Source: DASYSA01 sp036003885 (lineage in GTDB: Bacteria > Acidobacteriota > Blastocatellia > UBA7656). From it: 37,174 nucleotides of DNA. The position numbers and the translations under genes are program-made. The stretch is from assembly GCA_036003885.1 (NCBI GenBank), contig DASYSA010000290.1, positions 1 through 37,174 on the forward strand, read 5' to 3'. Shown here piece by piece: positions 16,434-25,193 of this stretch; position 1 is the stretch's first letter, and every line of letters begins with the position of its first letter. A model generated the notes under the pieces. It had not been told where the DNA came from, did not search any database, and saw only the letters and a program-made list of their open reading frames with translations.

Positions 16434-18104
16434 ATGGAAATCAACTTCGAATCCATCCTTAAGACCTTCAGGGCTGAGTCAGAGGAACATCTGCGCAAGA
16501 TGGAGGAGTGCATCATTGCGCTGGAATCCAATCCCGACGATGAGGAAGCTCTCCGAACGATCTTCCGAATCGCCCATACAATAAAGGGCAGCTCCTCGTG
16601 CCTGGGACTGCAGGGGGTGACCGAATTCTCCCACGAGCTGGAGAGCATTCTCGAGCTTATGCGCAAGCGTCGAATTGCCACAGACCCGCCGCTCTTTTCG
16701 CTCCTTCTCAAATCTGTCGATGCCCTCAGGGAAATGGCGTCCATCGCGGCGATCGGCGATGACGAACTCAACCCGAGGCATCGCGGCGTGATGAACCTGC
16801 TGATTGCGGAGGCTAATCGCGCCCACTTGTCTGCCGATGGTTCGGTTGATGGAGCCATTACCGCAGGACCGGCAGGTCGGCCGCGCACGGCTGACGAGTC
16901 CCACTTCACCAGCGACCAGGCCAAAACACTCAGAGTCGATATTGGAAAGCTCGACAGCCTGCTGAATCTGACAGGCGAGATTGCGATAGCCCGCACGCGC
17001 ATACGACAAATGCTTGAAGATCAGATTGGGCGAGAAGGCGCGGACATACTCGAGGCATATCAAGAATCCGACCGCCTTCATCTCGATCTTCAGGAGATGG
17101 TGATGAAGGTGAGGATGGTTCCATTGGACTCCATTTTTCGCCAGTACATGCGCACGGTTAGAGACCTGGCAAAACTTGAAGGAAAGGCCGCGCGGCTGGT
17201 CATCGAAGGCGGAGACGCTGAGGTAGACACGACCGTCGTGGAACACCTCAGGGATCCGCTGGCACACATGATCAGGAACGCGATCGACCACGGGATTGAG
17301 CCGCCGGAGACGAGACTGCTGGAAGGGAAAGATCTGGCAGGCTGCATAACACTCCGGGCATTTCGTGAAGCCGGTCAGATCATCATTCAAGTAGCCGACG
17401 ATGGTGCTGGGCTGCAAAAGGAAAAAATAATTGCAAGGGCTCGATCCCTCGGGCTGATTTCAGCTCAGCAGGAACTGCTCGACAGGGAGATTACTCAGCT
17501 AATACTCGAACCAGGCTTCTCCACCACTGAAACAGTCACCGAGTTCTCTGGCAGAGGCGTTGGAATGGATGTCGTCCGAAGAAACATCGAAGCGCTCGGC
17601 GGAAGAATCACAATCGACAGTCGTGATGGAGAAGGAACCTGTGTGACCATCTGCCTCCCCCTTTCGCTGGCCATTATCGAAGGCCTCGCGGTGGGAGTCG
17701 GCGCAGAGACTTTTGTGATTCCATTGAGCACCGTTCTTGAATGCATGGACCTCGCGGAAAGCGATGAGGCCCGAAGTAAAGTCAGCGGCATCGTAAACCT
17801 GCGAGGAAAGATGGTTCCATACGTTCGTCTGCGCAAGGTTTTCGATATGCGTTCCGAACCGCCGGGACGCGAGAACCTTGTCGTGGTCAAGAACGATCAT
17901 GAGATGGCAGGGCTTGCTGTTGACGATCTTTTCGGCGAGAGCCAGGTAGTTCTCAAGCCGCTGGGAGCATTGTTTCACGGGCTGCCTGGGCTTTCGGGAT
18001 CCACAATACTCGGCAACGGTCGAGTTGCGTTGATCCTTGATGTCCCGACTCTCTTACGTAGCGTTGTCAAGGAGAAGGGTGAGATGGCGCTCAGCCCCCG
18101 TTGA
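16434..18104 (+). CDS. cheA: Chemotaxis histidine kinase CheA (without an evident P2 domain)
   Basis: This encodes 556 residues. The P1/Hpt domain (about 1-110) carries the phosphorylated His48 in RIAHTIKGSSSCLG. A short linker of some 45 residues follows, too small for a P2 CheY-binding domain. The P3 dimerisation helices start near LRVDIGKLDSLLNLTGEIAI (about 165). The P4 ATPase domain shows MIRNAIDHGIE (N box), VADDGAGLQ (G1) and FSGRGVGMDVVRRN (G2). The P5/CheW-like domain covers the last 140 residues (VNLRGKMVPYVRLRKV). The enzyme phosphorylates CheY and CheB in response to receptor state. CheA proteins without P2 exist and phosphorylate their targets less selectively. The ATG at 16434 begins at the Hpt helix, 10 bases after cheD. 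Confidence 0.94.
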   Translation: MEINFESILKTFRAESEEHLRKMEECIIALESNPDDEEALRTIFRIAHTIKGSSSCLGLQGVTEFSHELESILELMRKRRIATDPPLFSLLLKSVDALREMASIAAIGDDELNPRHRGVMNLLIAEANRAHLSADGSVDGAITAGPAGRPRTADESHFTSDQAKTLRVDIGKLDSLLNLTGEIAIARTRIRQMLEDQIGREGADILEAYQESDRLHLDLQEMVMKVRMVPLDSIFRQYMRTVRDLAKLEGKAARLVIEGGDAEVDTTVVEHLRDPLAHMIRNAIDHGIEPPETRLLEGKDLAGCITLRAFREAGQIIIQVADDGAGLQKEKIIARARSLGLISAQQELLDREITQLILEPGFSTTETVTEFSGRGVGMDVVRRNIEALGGRITIDSRDGEGTCVTICLPLSLAIIEGLAVGVGAETFVIPLSTVLECMDLAESDEARSKVSGIVNLRGKMVPYVRLRKVFDMRSEPPGRENLVVVKNDHEMAGLAVDDLFGESQVVLKPLGALFHGLPGLSGSTILGNGRVALILDVPTLLRSVVKEKGEMALSPR

Positions 18105-18250
18105 GAAGCTGGAGGGAAGCGCCCGAAGGGACCGCTCCCCGTTTGTCCCCAAAACCGGCATCGATGGCCGATCGTTCAGCAAGTGTAGACACATCGTTGA
18201 GCAGCCATTTCTACTCTAGAGTGGAGACCCAACAGATCAAGAGGTGAGAT

Positions 18251-21169
18251 ATGAACATGACAACCACACAAGAGATTCGACACCGCGCCCTGTCCACGAA
18301 TGCTCGCAAACACCTGGTGAGTAGCCGCTCAATTGCCAGGCCGCTGCTTCTGGCAGTAACTGCATTTGCTTTGCTCGGTTCCCTCTGGATTTGCGCCGCC
18401 GCTCAATCCGAATCGGGAAGCGCGGCAATGGAGGGAACCGTAACCGGCCCTAACAACACCGCAGTTGCTGGAGCTACGGTCACAATTCGCAATCAGGAGA
18501 CCGGTTACTCGCGCACAGTCGTCACAGATGCCAACGGTCGCTTCGCCGCAGGGGTCATGCCGGTAGGCGCCTACGCCGTCAAAGCGGCGGCAACCGGGTA
18601 CGCGGTGACGAAGTTCGAGGGCGCCCAGTTGACGGTTGGTAGCCGGACTACGATCAACCTGGTCCTGCAGCTGCCGTCCAGTGGAGAGGGTGGAGTCGTC
18701 GTGTCCGCTCCCAGGGAGAGCATCGACCATGAAGAGATGGGATCAAGCTCGAGCCTCGGCCTGCGATTCATCAGCGGACTGCCTCTCAGAGGGCGCAACT
18801 TCACTGAGTTCGCGAAGTTAACCCCCGGAATCGTACAAGAGTCTGACCGCTTTGGCCTCGCCGTCTCAGGACAGCGCTCCATCAACTCAAACGTAGCCAT
18901 CGACGGGGCCGACTTTAACGACGCCCTTCAGGGCAATCAACGAGGAGGCAATGACGCCGTCTTCTTCTTCCCTCAGACCGCGGTACGCGAGTTTCAGGTC
19001 GTCAGAAGCGGCGCGACCGTCGAGGTGGGGCGAACCAGCGCCGGCTTCGTCAATGTCGTCACCAAGTCAGGCGGCAACCACTTTCACGGCGAGGGTTTCT
19101 ATCTGAACCGAAATGCGCACCTGACATCACCGAATGCGTTCGACCGATCCCTGGGGAACAAACAGAATCACTTTGGCGGCTCGATCGGCGGGCCAATCAA
19201 AGCAGACCGGGCGTTCTTCTTTGTGGGCGCCGAACGGAACTATCTGCAGGTCCCCTTCATAGTCAAGTTCAAGAGTCAGCCAGCAGGAGTCACCGTGCCG
19301 GCGGCACTCGCTTCTTTGGAGGGCGAGCATCAGGGGACGAACAATCCGACGGCCATTTTTACCCGCACCGACATCACGCTGAGCAATCGAGACTCTCTCA
19401 ACTTCTCTTACGCCTACTCCCGGCTAACCGGCAAGAACTTCAATCCGGAGCTCACACCGGATAACGCGGTGGCCAACTTTGTCCGAACGGGATCGAGCCA
19501 TGCGGTCAAGGCCAGCTTTATCTCGGTCTTCAATCCGTCTCTGTTGAATGAGCTTCGAGGCCAGTTTGCGAATGACAACCGCGACGAATCTCCAATCGTG
19601 AATCGGCCGCTTATCGTGATTGGCGGGTTTGGCAGCCTTGGTGGCGACACGGGGCGGCCCCGCACCTATGACGCGGCTCGATACCAGCTTACGGACAATA
19701 TGAGTGTCAATCGCGGCCAGCATCAGTTCCGTTTAGGGTTCGACTTGAACGTCAACCGAATGATACAGAGCAGAATCAACAACGTTCAGGGTCGCTACGA
19801 TGTTCTTTCACTCGCCGACTATGTGATCGGAAAGGTCGACCGCTACAGGCAAACGCTTCCGGCTTCCACGTCCAGCGATCTGGTGTTCAATGGTACCCAG
19901 AGGGAGCTCGCATTCTATGCGCAGGATAAGATTGCCATTCACCGAAACCTGATGATCACCGCGGGCCTTCGCTGGGAAGGGCAGTGGAACCCGCAACCGG
20001 ATAATCCTAACCTTGCTTTGATCGAGACCACGAGAATCCCAAACGACCTGTCCCAGTGGCAGCCCAGAGTAGGATTGGCGTGGAACGTGTCCCCCAGCGG
20101 TAAGACCGTCGTGCGATTTTCAGCCGGCCTCTACGACTCACGAACACCGGCTACGCTCATACAGCGCGTGGTCACCGAGAACGGAGCGTCCTCCCTGTTT
20201 GTCGACAGCAAGGCAGACAAGAGCCTGCTCAGCCTCCTTCACTTTCCTGATGCGCTCACTTCGCTGCCGGCCGGCATCAAGCTTGCGGTGCCATCCGCAG
20301 TCGGTTTTGAACAGCAATTCCAGAACCCTCGGTCATTTCAGACATCGGCTCAGCTGGAAAGCGCTGTCGGAACAAAGATGGTGCTCTCGCTCGGCTATGT
20401 TCATGGGTCAACCTGGAGCCTTCAGCGCCGCATCGACCGCAACCTTCTGCCACCTGTGGCGAACGCAACAGGGACTCCTATCTTTCCCACAGTCAGGCCG
20501 AATCCCACAATCAGCCGCTTCTCGGTGAATGAGTCGTCTGCGCATTCGAGATACGATGGGATGACGGTAACGGCGACCCGGCGAATGGCGGCCAGGTTGT
20601 CGCTTCAGGCCAACTACACACTTGCTCGCTCCCTTGATGATGACTCGAATGAACGAACATTCAATCGCGAGACGGATCTCAACCCATTCGATCTCACGCT
20701 CGAGAGATCCTATTCAACGCAGGATGTTCGTCACTCTTTCAATGTCACGGGTCTCGCCGATTTGCCGGGAGGCCTGGAATTCAGCGGAATCGTCCTTGCC
20801 CGCTCGGCATTCCCTTACACGCCGGTGATTGGGTTCGACACCCAGAATGACGGAAACGACGTGAACGATCGCGCGATCATCAACGGTCGCGTGGCCGGAA
20901 GGAACAGCCTTCGACAGCCGTCGTTCTTCAATCTGGACCTGCGGCTCCTGAAGGCCCTCAAAGTCGGCGAGTCCAGACACGTGGATGTGATCGCCGAAGG
21001 ATTCAACGTCACTCGCACGTCCAACAAGTACTTCGGACCCGACGCAGTGAGCGAGTTCGGCGCGCCGGCCAAACCGGCGTCTGTTGCGGGACAGGCGCTA
21101 TTTGCGCCGTCAACCGCGAGATTTGGCGGACCGCGACAGCTTGAACTCGGGGTCCGTTTCGTATTCTAG
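18251..21169 (+). CDS. Oar-like TonB-dependent outer-membrane receptor with carboxypeptidase-regulatory N-domain
   Basis: This encodes 972 residues. An extended N-terminus precedes a signal peptide (PLLLAVTAFALLGSLWICAA, cleavage near AAAQS). Residues about 58-140 form a carboxypeptidase-regulatory-like beta domain (MEGTVTGPNNTAVAGATVTI, TDANGRFAAGVMPVGAYAV). A plug-like section follows (ISGLPLRGRNFTEFAKLTPG, NVAIDGADFNDAL, VNVVTKSGGNHFHGEGF), then a large beta-barrel ending in LELGVRFVF with a C-terminal Phe, as outer-membrane proteins need. This architecture is characteristic of Acidobacteriota Oar/CirA-like transporters that take up oligosaccharides, peptides or other polymers. GAGGTGAG stands before the ATG at 18251. 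It interrupts the che gene series together with a TonB gene, in the same orientation. Substrate unknown. Confidence 0.93.
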   Translation: MNMTTTQEIRHRALSTNARKHLVSSRSIARPLLLAVTAFALLGSLWICAAAQSESGSAAMEGTVTGPNNTAVAGATVTIRNQETGYSRTVVTDANGRFAAGVMPVGAYAVKAAATGYAVTKFEGAQLTVGSRTTINLVLQLPSSGEGGVVVSAPRESIDHEEMGSSSSLGLRFISGLPLRGRNFTEFAKLTPGIVQESDRFGLAVSGQRSINSNVAIDGADFNDALQGNQRGGNDAVFFFPQTAVREFQVVRSGATVEVGRTSAGFVNVVTKSGGNHFHGEGFYLNRNAHLTSPNAFDRSLGNKQNHFGGSIGGPIKADRAFFFVGAERNYLQVPFIVKFKSQPAGVTVPAALASLEGEHQGTNNPTAIFTRTDITLSNRDSLNFSYAYSRLTGKNFNPELTPDNAVANFVRTGSSHAVKASFISVFNPSLLNELRGQFANDNRDESPIVNRPLIVIGGFGSLGGDTGRPRTYDAARYQLTDNMSVNRGQHQFRLGFDLNVNRMIQSRINNVQGRYDVLSLADYVIGKVDRYRQTLPASTSSDLVFNGTQRELAFYAQDKIAIHRNLMITAGLRWEGQWNPQPDNPNLALIETTRIPNDLSQWQPRVGLAWNVSPSGKTVVRFSAGLYDSRTPATLIQRVVTENGASSLFVDSKADKSLLSLLHFPDALTSLPAGIKLAVPSAVGFEQQFQNPRSFQTSAQLESAVGTKMVLSLGYVHGSTWSLQRRIDRNLLPPVANATGTPIFPTVRPNPTISRFSVNESSAHSRYDGMTVTATRRMAARLSLQANYTLARSLDDDSNERTFNRETDLNPFDLTLERSYSTQDVRHSFNVTGLADLPGGLEFSGIVLARSAFPYTPVIGFDTQNDGNDVNDRAIINGRVAGRNSLRQPSFFNLDLRLLKALKVGESRHVDVIAEGFNVTRTSNKYFGPDAVSEFGAPAKPASVAGQALFAPSTARFGGPRQLELGVRFVF

Positions 21170-21199
21170 GGCGCCGTCAGGATCAAGGAGGAGACCTTC

Positions 21200-21649
21200 A
21201 TGCGAGTCTTTAAATGGCCCCGATCGGGCCTTGGCGCTGCCCCTGTTGGACCATATCTGGGAGCCGAGGAAAAGGGATTGCCGCAACTACGATGTAGGCG
21301 GTGTCCCCACTCGACGGGGACGGTGATTCTGTTGTGGCTCGCCTTTGCCGGGCTGGCGCTGCCGCCGCTGCAGAAGGAAGTAAGAGCAGATGAGCGGAAC
21401 GTCGAGCAGTACGCCATAAAACGCGCACAGCCAACCTATCCGCCGCTCGCTCAAAAACAGCGGATCGAAGGAATCGTAGTTATCCGAGTGAGCGTGGGCA
21501 GCAGCGGCAAGGTGACAAACGCGGAGTTTATTAGAGGGAATAACATCTTCAAGTCGGTCTCGCTCGAAGCGGCACGGCGATGGGAGTTCAAAGTCCCCAC
21601 TGCAGAAGGTATTGAGGGAACGATTCGATTCACGTTCAAGCTTGAATGA
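21200..21649 (+). CDS. Short TonB-type energy transducer
   Basis: This encodes 149 residues. The C-terminal 85 form a TonB C-terminal domain (RAQPTYPPLAQKQRIEGIVV, VSVGSSGKVTNAEFIRGN, SLEAARRWEFKVP, GTIRFTFKLE). A single hydrophobic segment (TVILLWLAFAGLALPPL, about 42-58) would anchor it in the inner membrane or act as a signal. The usual long Pro-rich spacer that spans the periplasm is missing, and there are some 40 extra N-terminal residues including CRRC. The start is 30 bases after the receptor stop, with AAGGAGGAG before it, so the pair is surely cotranscribed. It probably works with the receptor directly upstream, possibly as a periplasmic partner, because it is too short to span the envelope in the usual way. 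Confidence 0.82.
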   Translation: MRVFKWPRSGLGAAPVGPYLGAEEKGLPQLRCRRCPHSTGTVILLWLAFAGLALPPLQKEVRADERNVEQYAIKRAQPTYPPLAQKQRIEGIVVIRVSVGSSGKVTNAEFIRGNNIFKSVSLEAARRWEFKVPTAEGIEGTIRFTFKLE

Positions 21650-21838
21650 GGATCCCCAAGGTTCCCTGCCGGGGCAGTACTGCCACGGCGATGGTTGAGG
21701 ATCCCGGCAAGGTCCTTACCCATCACCGCTGCATTTCAGCCGACTCACTGCCGACGCGACCAACGAGGACGCGCAAGCGGAAATTAACGGACGAGGGGCC
21801 ACAGGGTCGATTGTACGAGCACGACTAAGGAGTGCATC

Positions 21839-23644
21839 ATGCTCAAGAACTTAAGCTTCAGATTCAAGGTGATACTCTTGCCCTTGGTGGCGCTTGTCGC
21901 CTTCCTGCTCATTCTCATCGTTTCGCTATTTATGGGGAGAGATATCGAGGCGAGACTTACGCGAATTGAGACGGGTTTCTACCCGTCGCTCGAGCTCAGT
22001 CGGGATCTTGAAGAGACCCTCGTCTCCATCCAGCGCGGAGTTCAATATGGGTCCGCCGCAGGTGACGCCAGGACCCTGGATGAGACCGATGCGCTGCGCG
22101 ATAAGTTCCTTCAACGGCTTCAGAAGGGCCTGAATGACAATGCCGTAAGACCCGATGAGATGCAGCAACTGAAATCCGGATTGCTGGACTATTACAATCA
22201 GGCCCGAGGGGTAACCCAAAGACTGATCAACGGCGATACCGGGTCCGAATTGAGCCCTGCCATTGACTCGATGAAATCAAAGTATATCGATATCAGCGAA
22301 CGGTTGAGTTCGAACACCGAGCGGGACAAAAAGGAGATCTCCGCCGCCTTCAGTTCAACGAGGGAGACGCAAAAGACCACGACGGTCCTCACCACGATCA
22401 TCATCCTGGCTTGTGGGCTGGCCCTTGCAGTTGCCTCGATGTACGTCGGCCGAGCTGTGACCAAACCGCTGAGCCGCGCTGTAAAAGTCGCGAACGCGGT
22501 GGCCCAGGGTGACCTGAGCGGCAGTGTCGAGGTGGGACTAAGTGACGAGATCGGACAGCTCCTGGATGCCATCAACCAAATGACCACGTACGTTAAGGAG
22601 ATGGCCGAGGTGGCCGACAATATCGCATCGGGCAATCTCTCGGTCCGGGTGCAGCCAAGATCTGATAGAGATAGTTTCGGCAATGCGTTTGTCGCTATGA
22701 TCGCAAAACTGTCCCAGGTAATCGGCGAAGTGAGGTCGGGAGCGAACGCCGTGGCCTCAGCAGCGATGCAGGTTTCGTCATCGTCGAACAGTCTTTCGCA
22801 GGGAACGAGCGAACAGGCCGCTTTTGTCGAGGAGACCACCTCGAGCCTCGATCAGATGAATGCTTCGATTACCCAGAATGCCGAAAACAGCCGTCACATG
22901 GAACAGATGGCAATGAAGGGCGTCAAAGATGCAGAAGAAAGCGGCAAGGCCGTCAGGGAGACTGTCGAGGCGATGAAGGCGATATCGGAAAAGATATCCA
23001 TCATCGAAGAGATTGCCTATCAGACGAACCTGCTGGCCCTGAACGCGGCGATCGAAGCCGCCCGTGCGGGCGAGCACGGAAGGGGATTTGCCGTTGTTGC
23101 TACGGAGGTTCGAAAACTGGCCGAGAGAAGCCAGTCCGCAGCGAAAGAGATCAGCAGGCTGACGACTTCCAGCGTGAATATCGCCGAACGCTCCGGCCAG
23201 CTTCTGAGCGAGCTGGTGCCTTCAATCAAGAAGACCGCCGACCTGGTCCTCGACGTAGCCGCGGCCTCGAACGAGCAGTCTTCCGGAGTCGCTCAGATCA
23301 ACAAGGCCATGAGTCAGGTGGATCAGGTTACTCAGCGCAATGCATCGGCCGCAGAAGAGCTTTCGAGCACCGCCGAAGAGATGGCCTCGCAGGCCGAGGC
23401 GCTTCAGGAGTTGATGGCCTTCTTTCGTGTAGACGCCAGGGACGAACAGGCCGGATTCAAAGGGTCGGTGTCTTCTCTCGTCGGCGGCGTTCAGTTACCC
23501 GGAGGCATCTCCAGACGTCATCGAATCACTTTCGGTCCTTTTCCCGGCGAGAATCGCAAAACCTCTCCTGGTGGGGAAGATGCGGATAACGGCAACTCAC
23601 GAACGCCGGCAGCCAGAACTGAACACGATTTCAGGCGGTTCTAG
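21839..23644 (+). CDS. Methyl-accepting chemotaxis protein with possible C-terminal CheR/CheB tether
   Basis: This encodes 601 residues. Transmembrane segment 1 is about 10-32, a helical periplasmic sensor (four-helix-bundle type) about 35-180, and transmembrane segment 2 about 182-203. Two HAMP-like units follow (VTKPLSRAVKVANAVAQGDL and VADNIASGNLSVRV), then the signalling coiled coil with the conserved tip EIAYQTNLLALNAAIEAARA and FAVVATEVRKLAERS. After the last coiled coil a Gly/Pro/Arg-rich linker of about 65 residues leads to the final residues DFRRF. That ending fits the x-aromatic-x-x-aromatic pentapeptide by which some receptors bind CheR and CheB (NWETF in E. coli receptors). cheW, cheR and cheB follow at once. 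GGAG lies before the ATG at 21839. Ligand unknown. Confidence 0.93.
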   Translation: MLKNLSFRFKVILLPLVALVAFLLILIVSLFMGRDIEARLTRIETGFYPSLELSRDLEETLVSIQRGVQYGSAAGDARTLDETDALRDKFLQRLQKGLNDNAVRPDEMQQLKSGLLDYYNQARGVTQRLINGDTGSELSPAIDSMKSKYIDISERLSSNTERDKKEISAAFSSTRETQKTTTVLTTIIILACGLALAVASMYVGRAVTKPLSRAVKVANAVAQGDLSGSVEVGLSDEIGQLLDAINQMTTYVKEMAEVADNIASGNLSVRVQPRSDRDSFGNAFVAMIAKLSQVIGEVRSGANAVASAAMQVSSSSNSLSQGTSEQAAFVEETTSSLDQMNASITQNAENSRHMEQMAMKGVKDAEESGKAVRETVEAMKAISEKISIIEEIAYQTNLLALNAAIEAARAGEHGRGFAVVATEVRKLAERSQSAAKEISRLTTSSVNIAERSGQLLSELVPSIKKTADLVLDVAAASNEQSSGVAQINKAMSQVDQVTQRNASAAEELSSTAEEMASQAEALQELMAFFRVDARDEQAGFKGSVSSLVGGVQLPGGISRRHRITFGPFPGENRKTSPGGEDADNGNSRTPAARTEHDFRRF

Positions 23645-23658
23645 CAGTGGAGGCCAAG

Positions 23659-24183
23659 ATGGATTCGACGAGCGAAGCTGTTACACAAATCCAATACCTT
23701 ACATTCCAACTTAGTGGCGAGGAATATGCCATCAGCATTCTGAGCGTCAGGGAGATCATTGACTTCGGCATTGTAACCAGGGTGCCTCGGACGCCACAAT
23801 TCATTCGGGGCGTGATAAACCTGCGGGGATCCGTGGTACCAGTCATAGACCTGGCCTCGAAGTTGGGACTGCCCGAAACCGTAGTTACCAACCGGACCTG
23901 CATCGTCATTGTTGAAGTAAACCTGGACGGTGATCGGGTGTTGATGGGAATAGTCACTGACGAAGTCACCCAGGTGCTCGATCTGCCGTCGGAGGAGATT
24001 GAGCCGCCGCCTGCCTTCGGAATGCAGGTAGAGGTCGATTACTTGCTGGGAATCGGAAAGGTGGACAAAAGCTTCGTATTGATCCTCGATATTGATCGTG
24101 TGTTATCCATGACCGAGTTGTCATCGGCTGCGATGCTCGCAGCTCCCTCTGAAGAGGAGACCCAGCCAAATGCAGCGCGATAG
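23659..24183 (+). CDS. cheW: Chemotaxis adaptor protein CheW
   Basis: This encodes 174 residues. CheW links receptors to CheA. The CheW fold runs from about residue 12 to 155: QYLTFQLSGEEYAISILSVR, EIIDFGIVTRVPRTPQFIRG, VINLRGSVVPVIDLASKLG and the paired strand VDYLLGIGKVDKSFVLILDI are clear. The last 20 residues are a variable Ala/Glu-rich tail. The frame is open from 23647 (GTG), but the GGAGG at 23649-23653 fits the ATG at 23659. The start is 14 bases after the mcp stop, and the 3' end overlaps the cheR start by 14 bases, which points to one operon with coupled translation. Confidence 0.94.
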   Translation: MDSTSEAVTQIQYLTFQLSGEEYAISILSVREIIDFGIVTRVPRTPQFIRGVINLRGSVVPVIDLASKLGLPETVVTNRTCIVIVEVNLDGDRVLMGIVTDEVTQVLDLPSEEIEPPPAFGMQVEVDYLLGIGKVDKSFVLILDIDRVLSMTELSSAAMLAAPSEEETQPNAAR

Positions 24184-25192
24184 CAAGGGGATCGACCCTT
24201 TCAAAATGTTCAGACGCTCGCAGCAACCTGGCGCTGCCTCGGAATCGGGAATAATGGCGATCACCGATCACGAGTTTGCCCTCTTCCAATCTTTGATTAA
24301 CCGGGAGTCAGGCATTCACCTGACCGATGCAAAGAAACCACTGCTGGTGGGCAGGCTCAGCCGGCGGCTGCGAGAGTTGGGACTGAGTTCGTTCAGCGCC
24401 TATTACCGGCGCGTCGTAAGGGGCGATGGCTCAGATGCTGAACGAAGGTTCATGGTCGATTGCATCTGCACCAATGAAACACAGTTCTTCAGGGAGGCAC
24501 GTCAGTTTGAGTTTCTGGAGACCAGGATTATTCCAGAGTGGAAGGCGCAAGCTGCTTCAAGGCAGCGATCGCGAAGGGTCCGGGTATGGAGCTCTGCTTG
24601 CTCAACAGGCGAAGAGCCGTTCTCCCTTGCAATGATGTTGCTCTATCATCTGCCTGCGGAGGCAGGATGGGAGATCGAAATTCTTGCGACCGACCTCTCC
24701 CAGCGCGCCCTGGAGAGTGCACGCGCGGCAGTCTGGCCTGTCGAGAAGGCGAGACAGATTTCTCCGCAGTTCCTCAAGGCTTTCATGCTCCAGGGAACAC
24801 GCACCCAGCAGGGCAAGATGAAGGCGGGACCTGAAATCCGATATGTCACCACATTCGAACGCGTCAACTTGAATGACGAAGTCTATCCCGTTGATGGGCT
24901 CTTCGACCTGATCCTCTGCAGAAATGTCCTTATCTACTTCAACGCAGACTCGAAAGCCCACGTGATGGAACGCCTGCTGTCTCGCCTCTTGCCCGAAGGC
25001 TATCTCTTCCTCGGCCACGCCGAGAGCCTGAGCGGGATGGGGGCTCATGTACAGAGCGTGGGACCCACCATTTATGTGCGACCGAAGAACGCAGGCACCG
25101 CTTACCCCTTAATTGCCGACAAGAACCGCCCCGGGGCCATGAGAGTCCCCGCTCAAGCCGATGACCCTGGCAGGCGAAAGCATCAGGGTTAA
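24170..25192 (+). CDS. cheR: Chemotaxis protein methyltransferase CheR
   Basis: This encodes 340 residues. CheR methylates receptor glutamates with S-adenosylmethionine. The N-terminal helical domain (about 30-95) has FALFQSLINRESGIHL and RLSRRLRELGLSSF. The catalytic Rossmann domain has TNETQFFRE, WSSACSTGEEPFSLAM (SAM-binding), EILATDLSQRALESA, FDLILCRNVLIYF and GYLFLGHAESL. The insert between these strands contains the beta subdomain that in tethered systems binds the receptor pentapeptide, consistent with the DFRRF ending of the neighbouring MCP. The C-terminal 35 residues are a variable tail without TPR repeats. The ATG at 24170 lies within the end of cheW. Confidence 0.94.
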   Translation: MQRDSKGIDPFKMFRRSQQPGAASESGIMAITDHEFALFQSLINRESGIHLTDAKKPLLVGRLSRRLRELGLSSFSAYYRRVVRGDGSDAERRFMVDCICTNETQFFREARQFEFLETRIIPEWKAQAASRQRSRRVRVWSSACSTGEEPFSLAMMLLYHLPAEAGWEIEILATDLSQRALESARAAVWPVEKARQISPQFLKAFMLQGTRTQQGKMKAGPEIRYVTTFERVNLNDEVYPVDGLFDLILCRNVLIYFNADSKAHVMERLLSRLLPEGYLFLGHAESLSGMGAHVQSVGPTIYVRPKNAGTAYPLIADKNRPGAMRVPAQADDPGRRKHQG

Positions 25193-25193
25193 T

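Noticed and set aside
15746..17417. Long minus-strand frames of 418 and 312 codons
   Set aside because: They lie antisense to cheD and cheA, which have complete family motifs; the antisense products are Ser/Arg-rich with no recognisable domain.
21646..21828. Plus-strand frame of 60 codons between the TonB gene and mcp
   Set aside because: No ribosome-binding site or recognisable sequence; it begins inside the TonB stop region and is rich in Arg and Thr like translated spacer.
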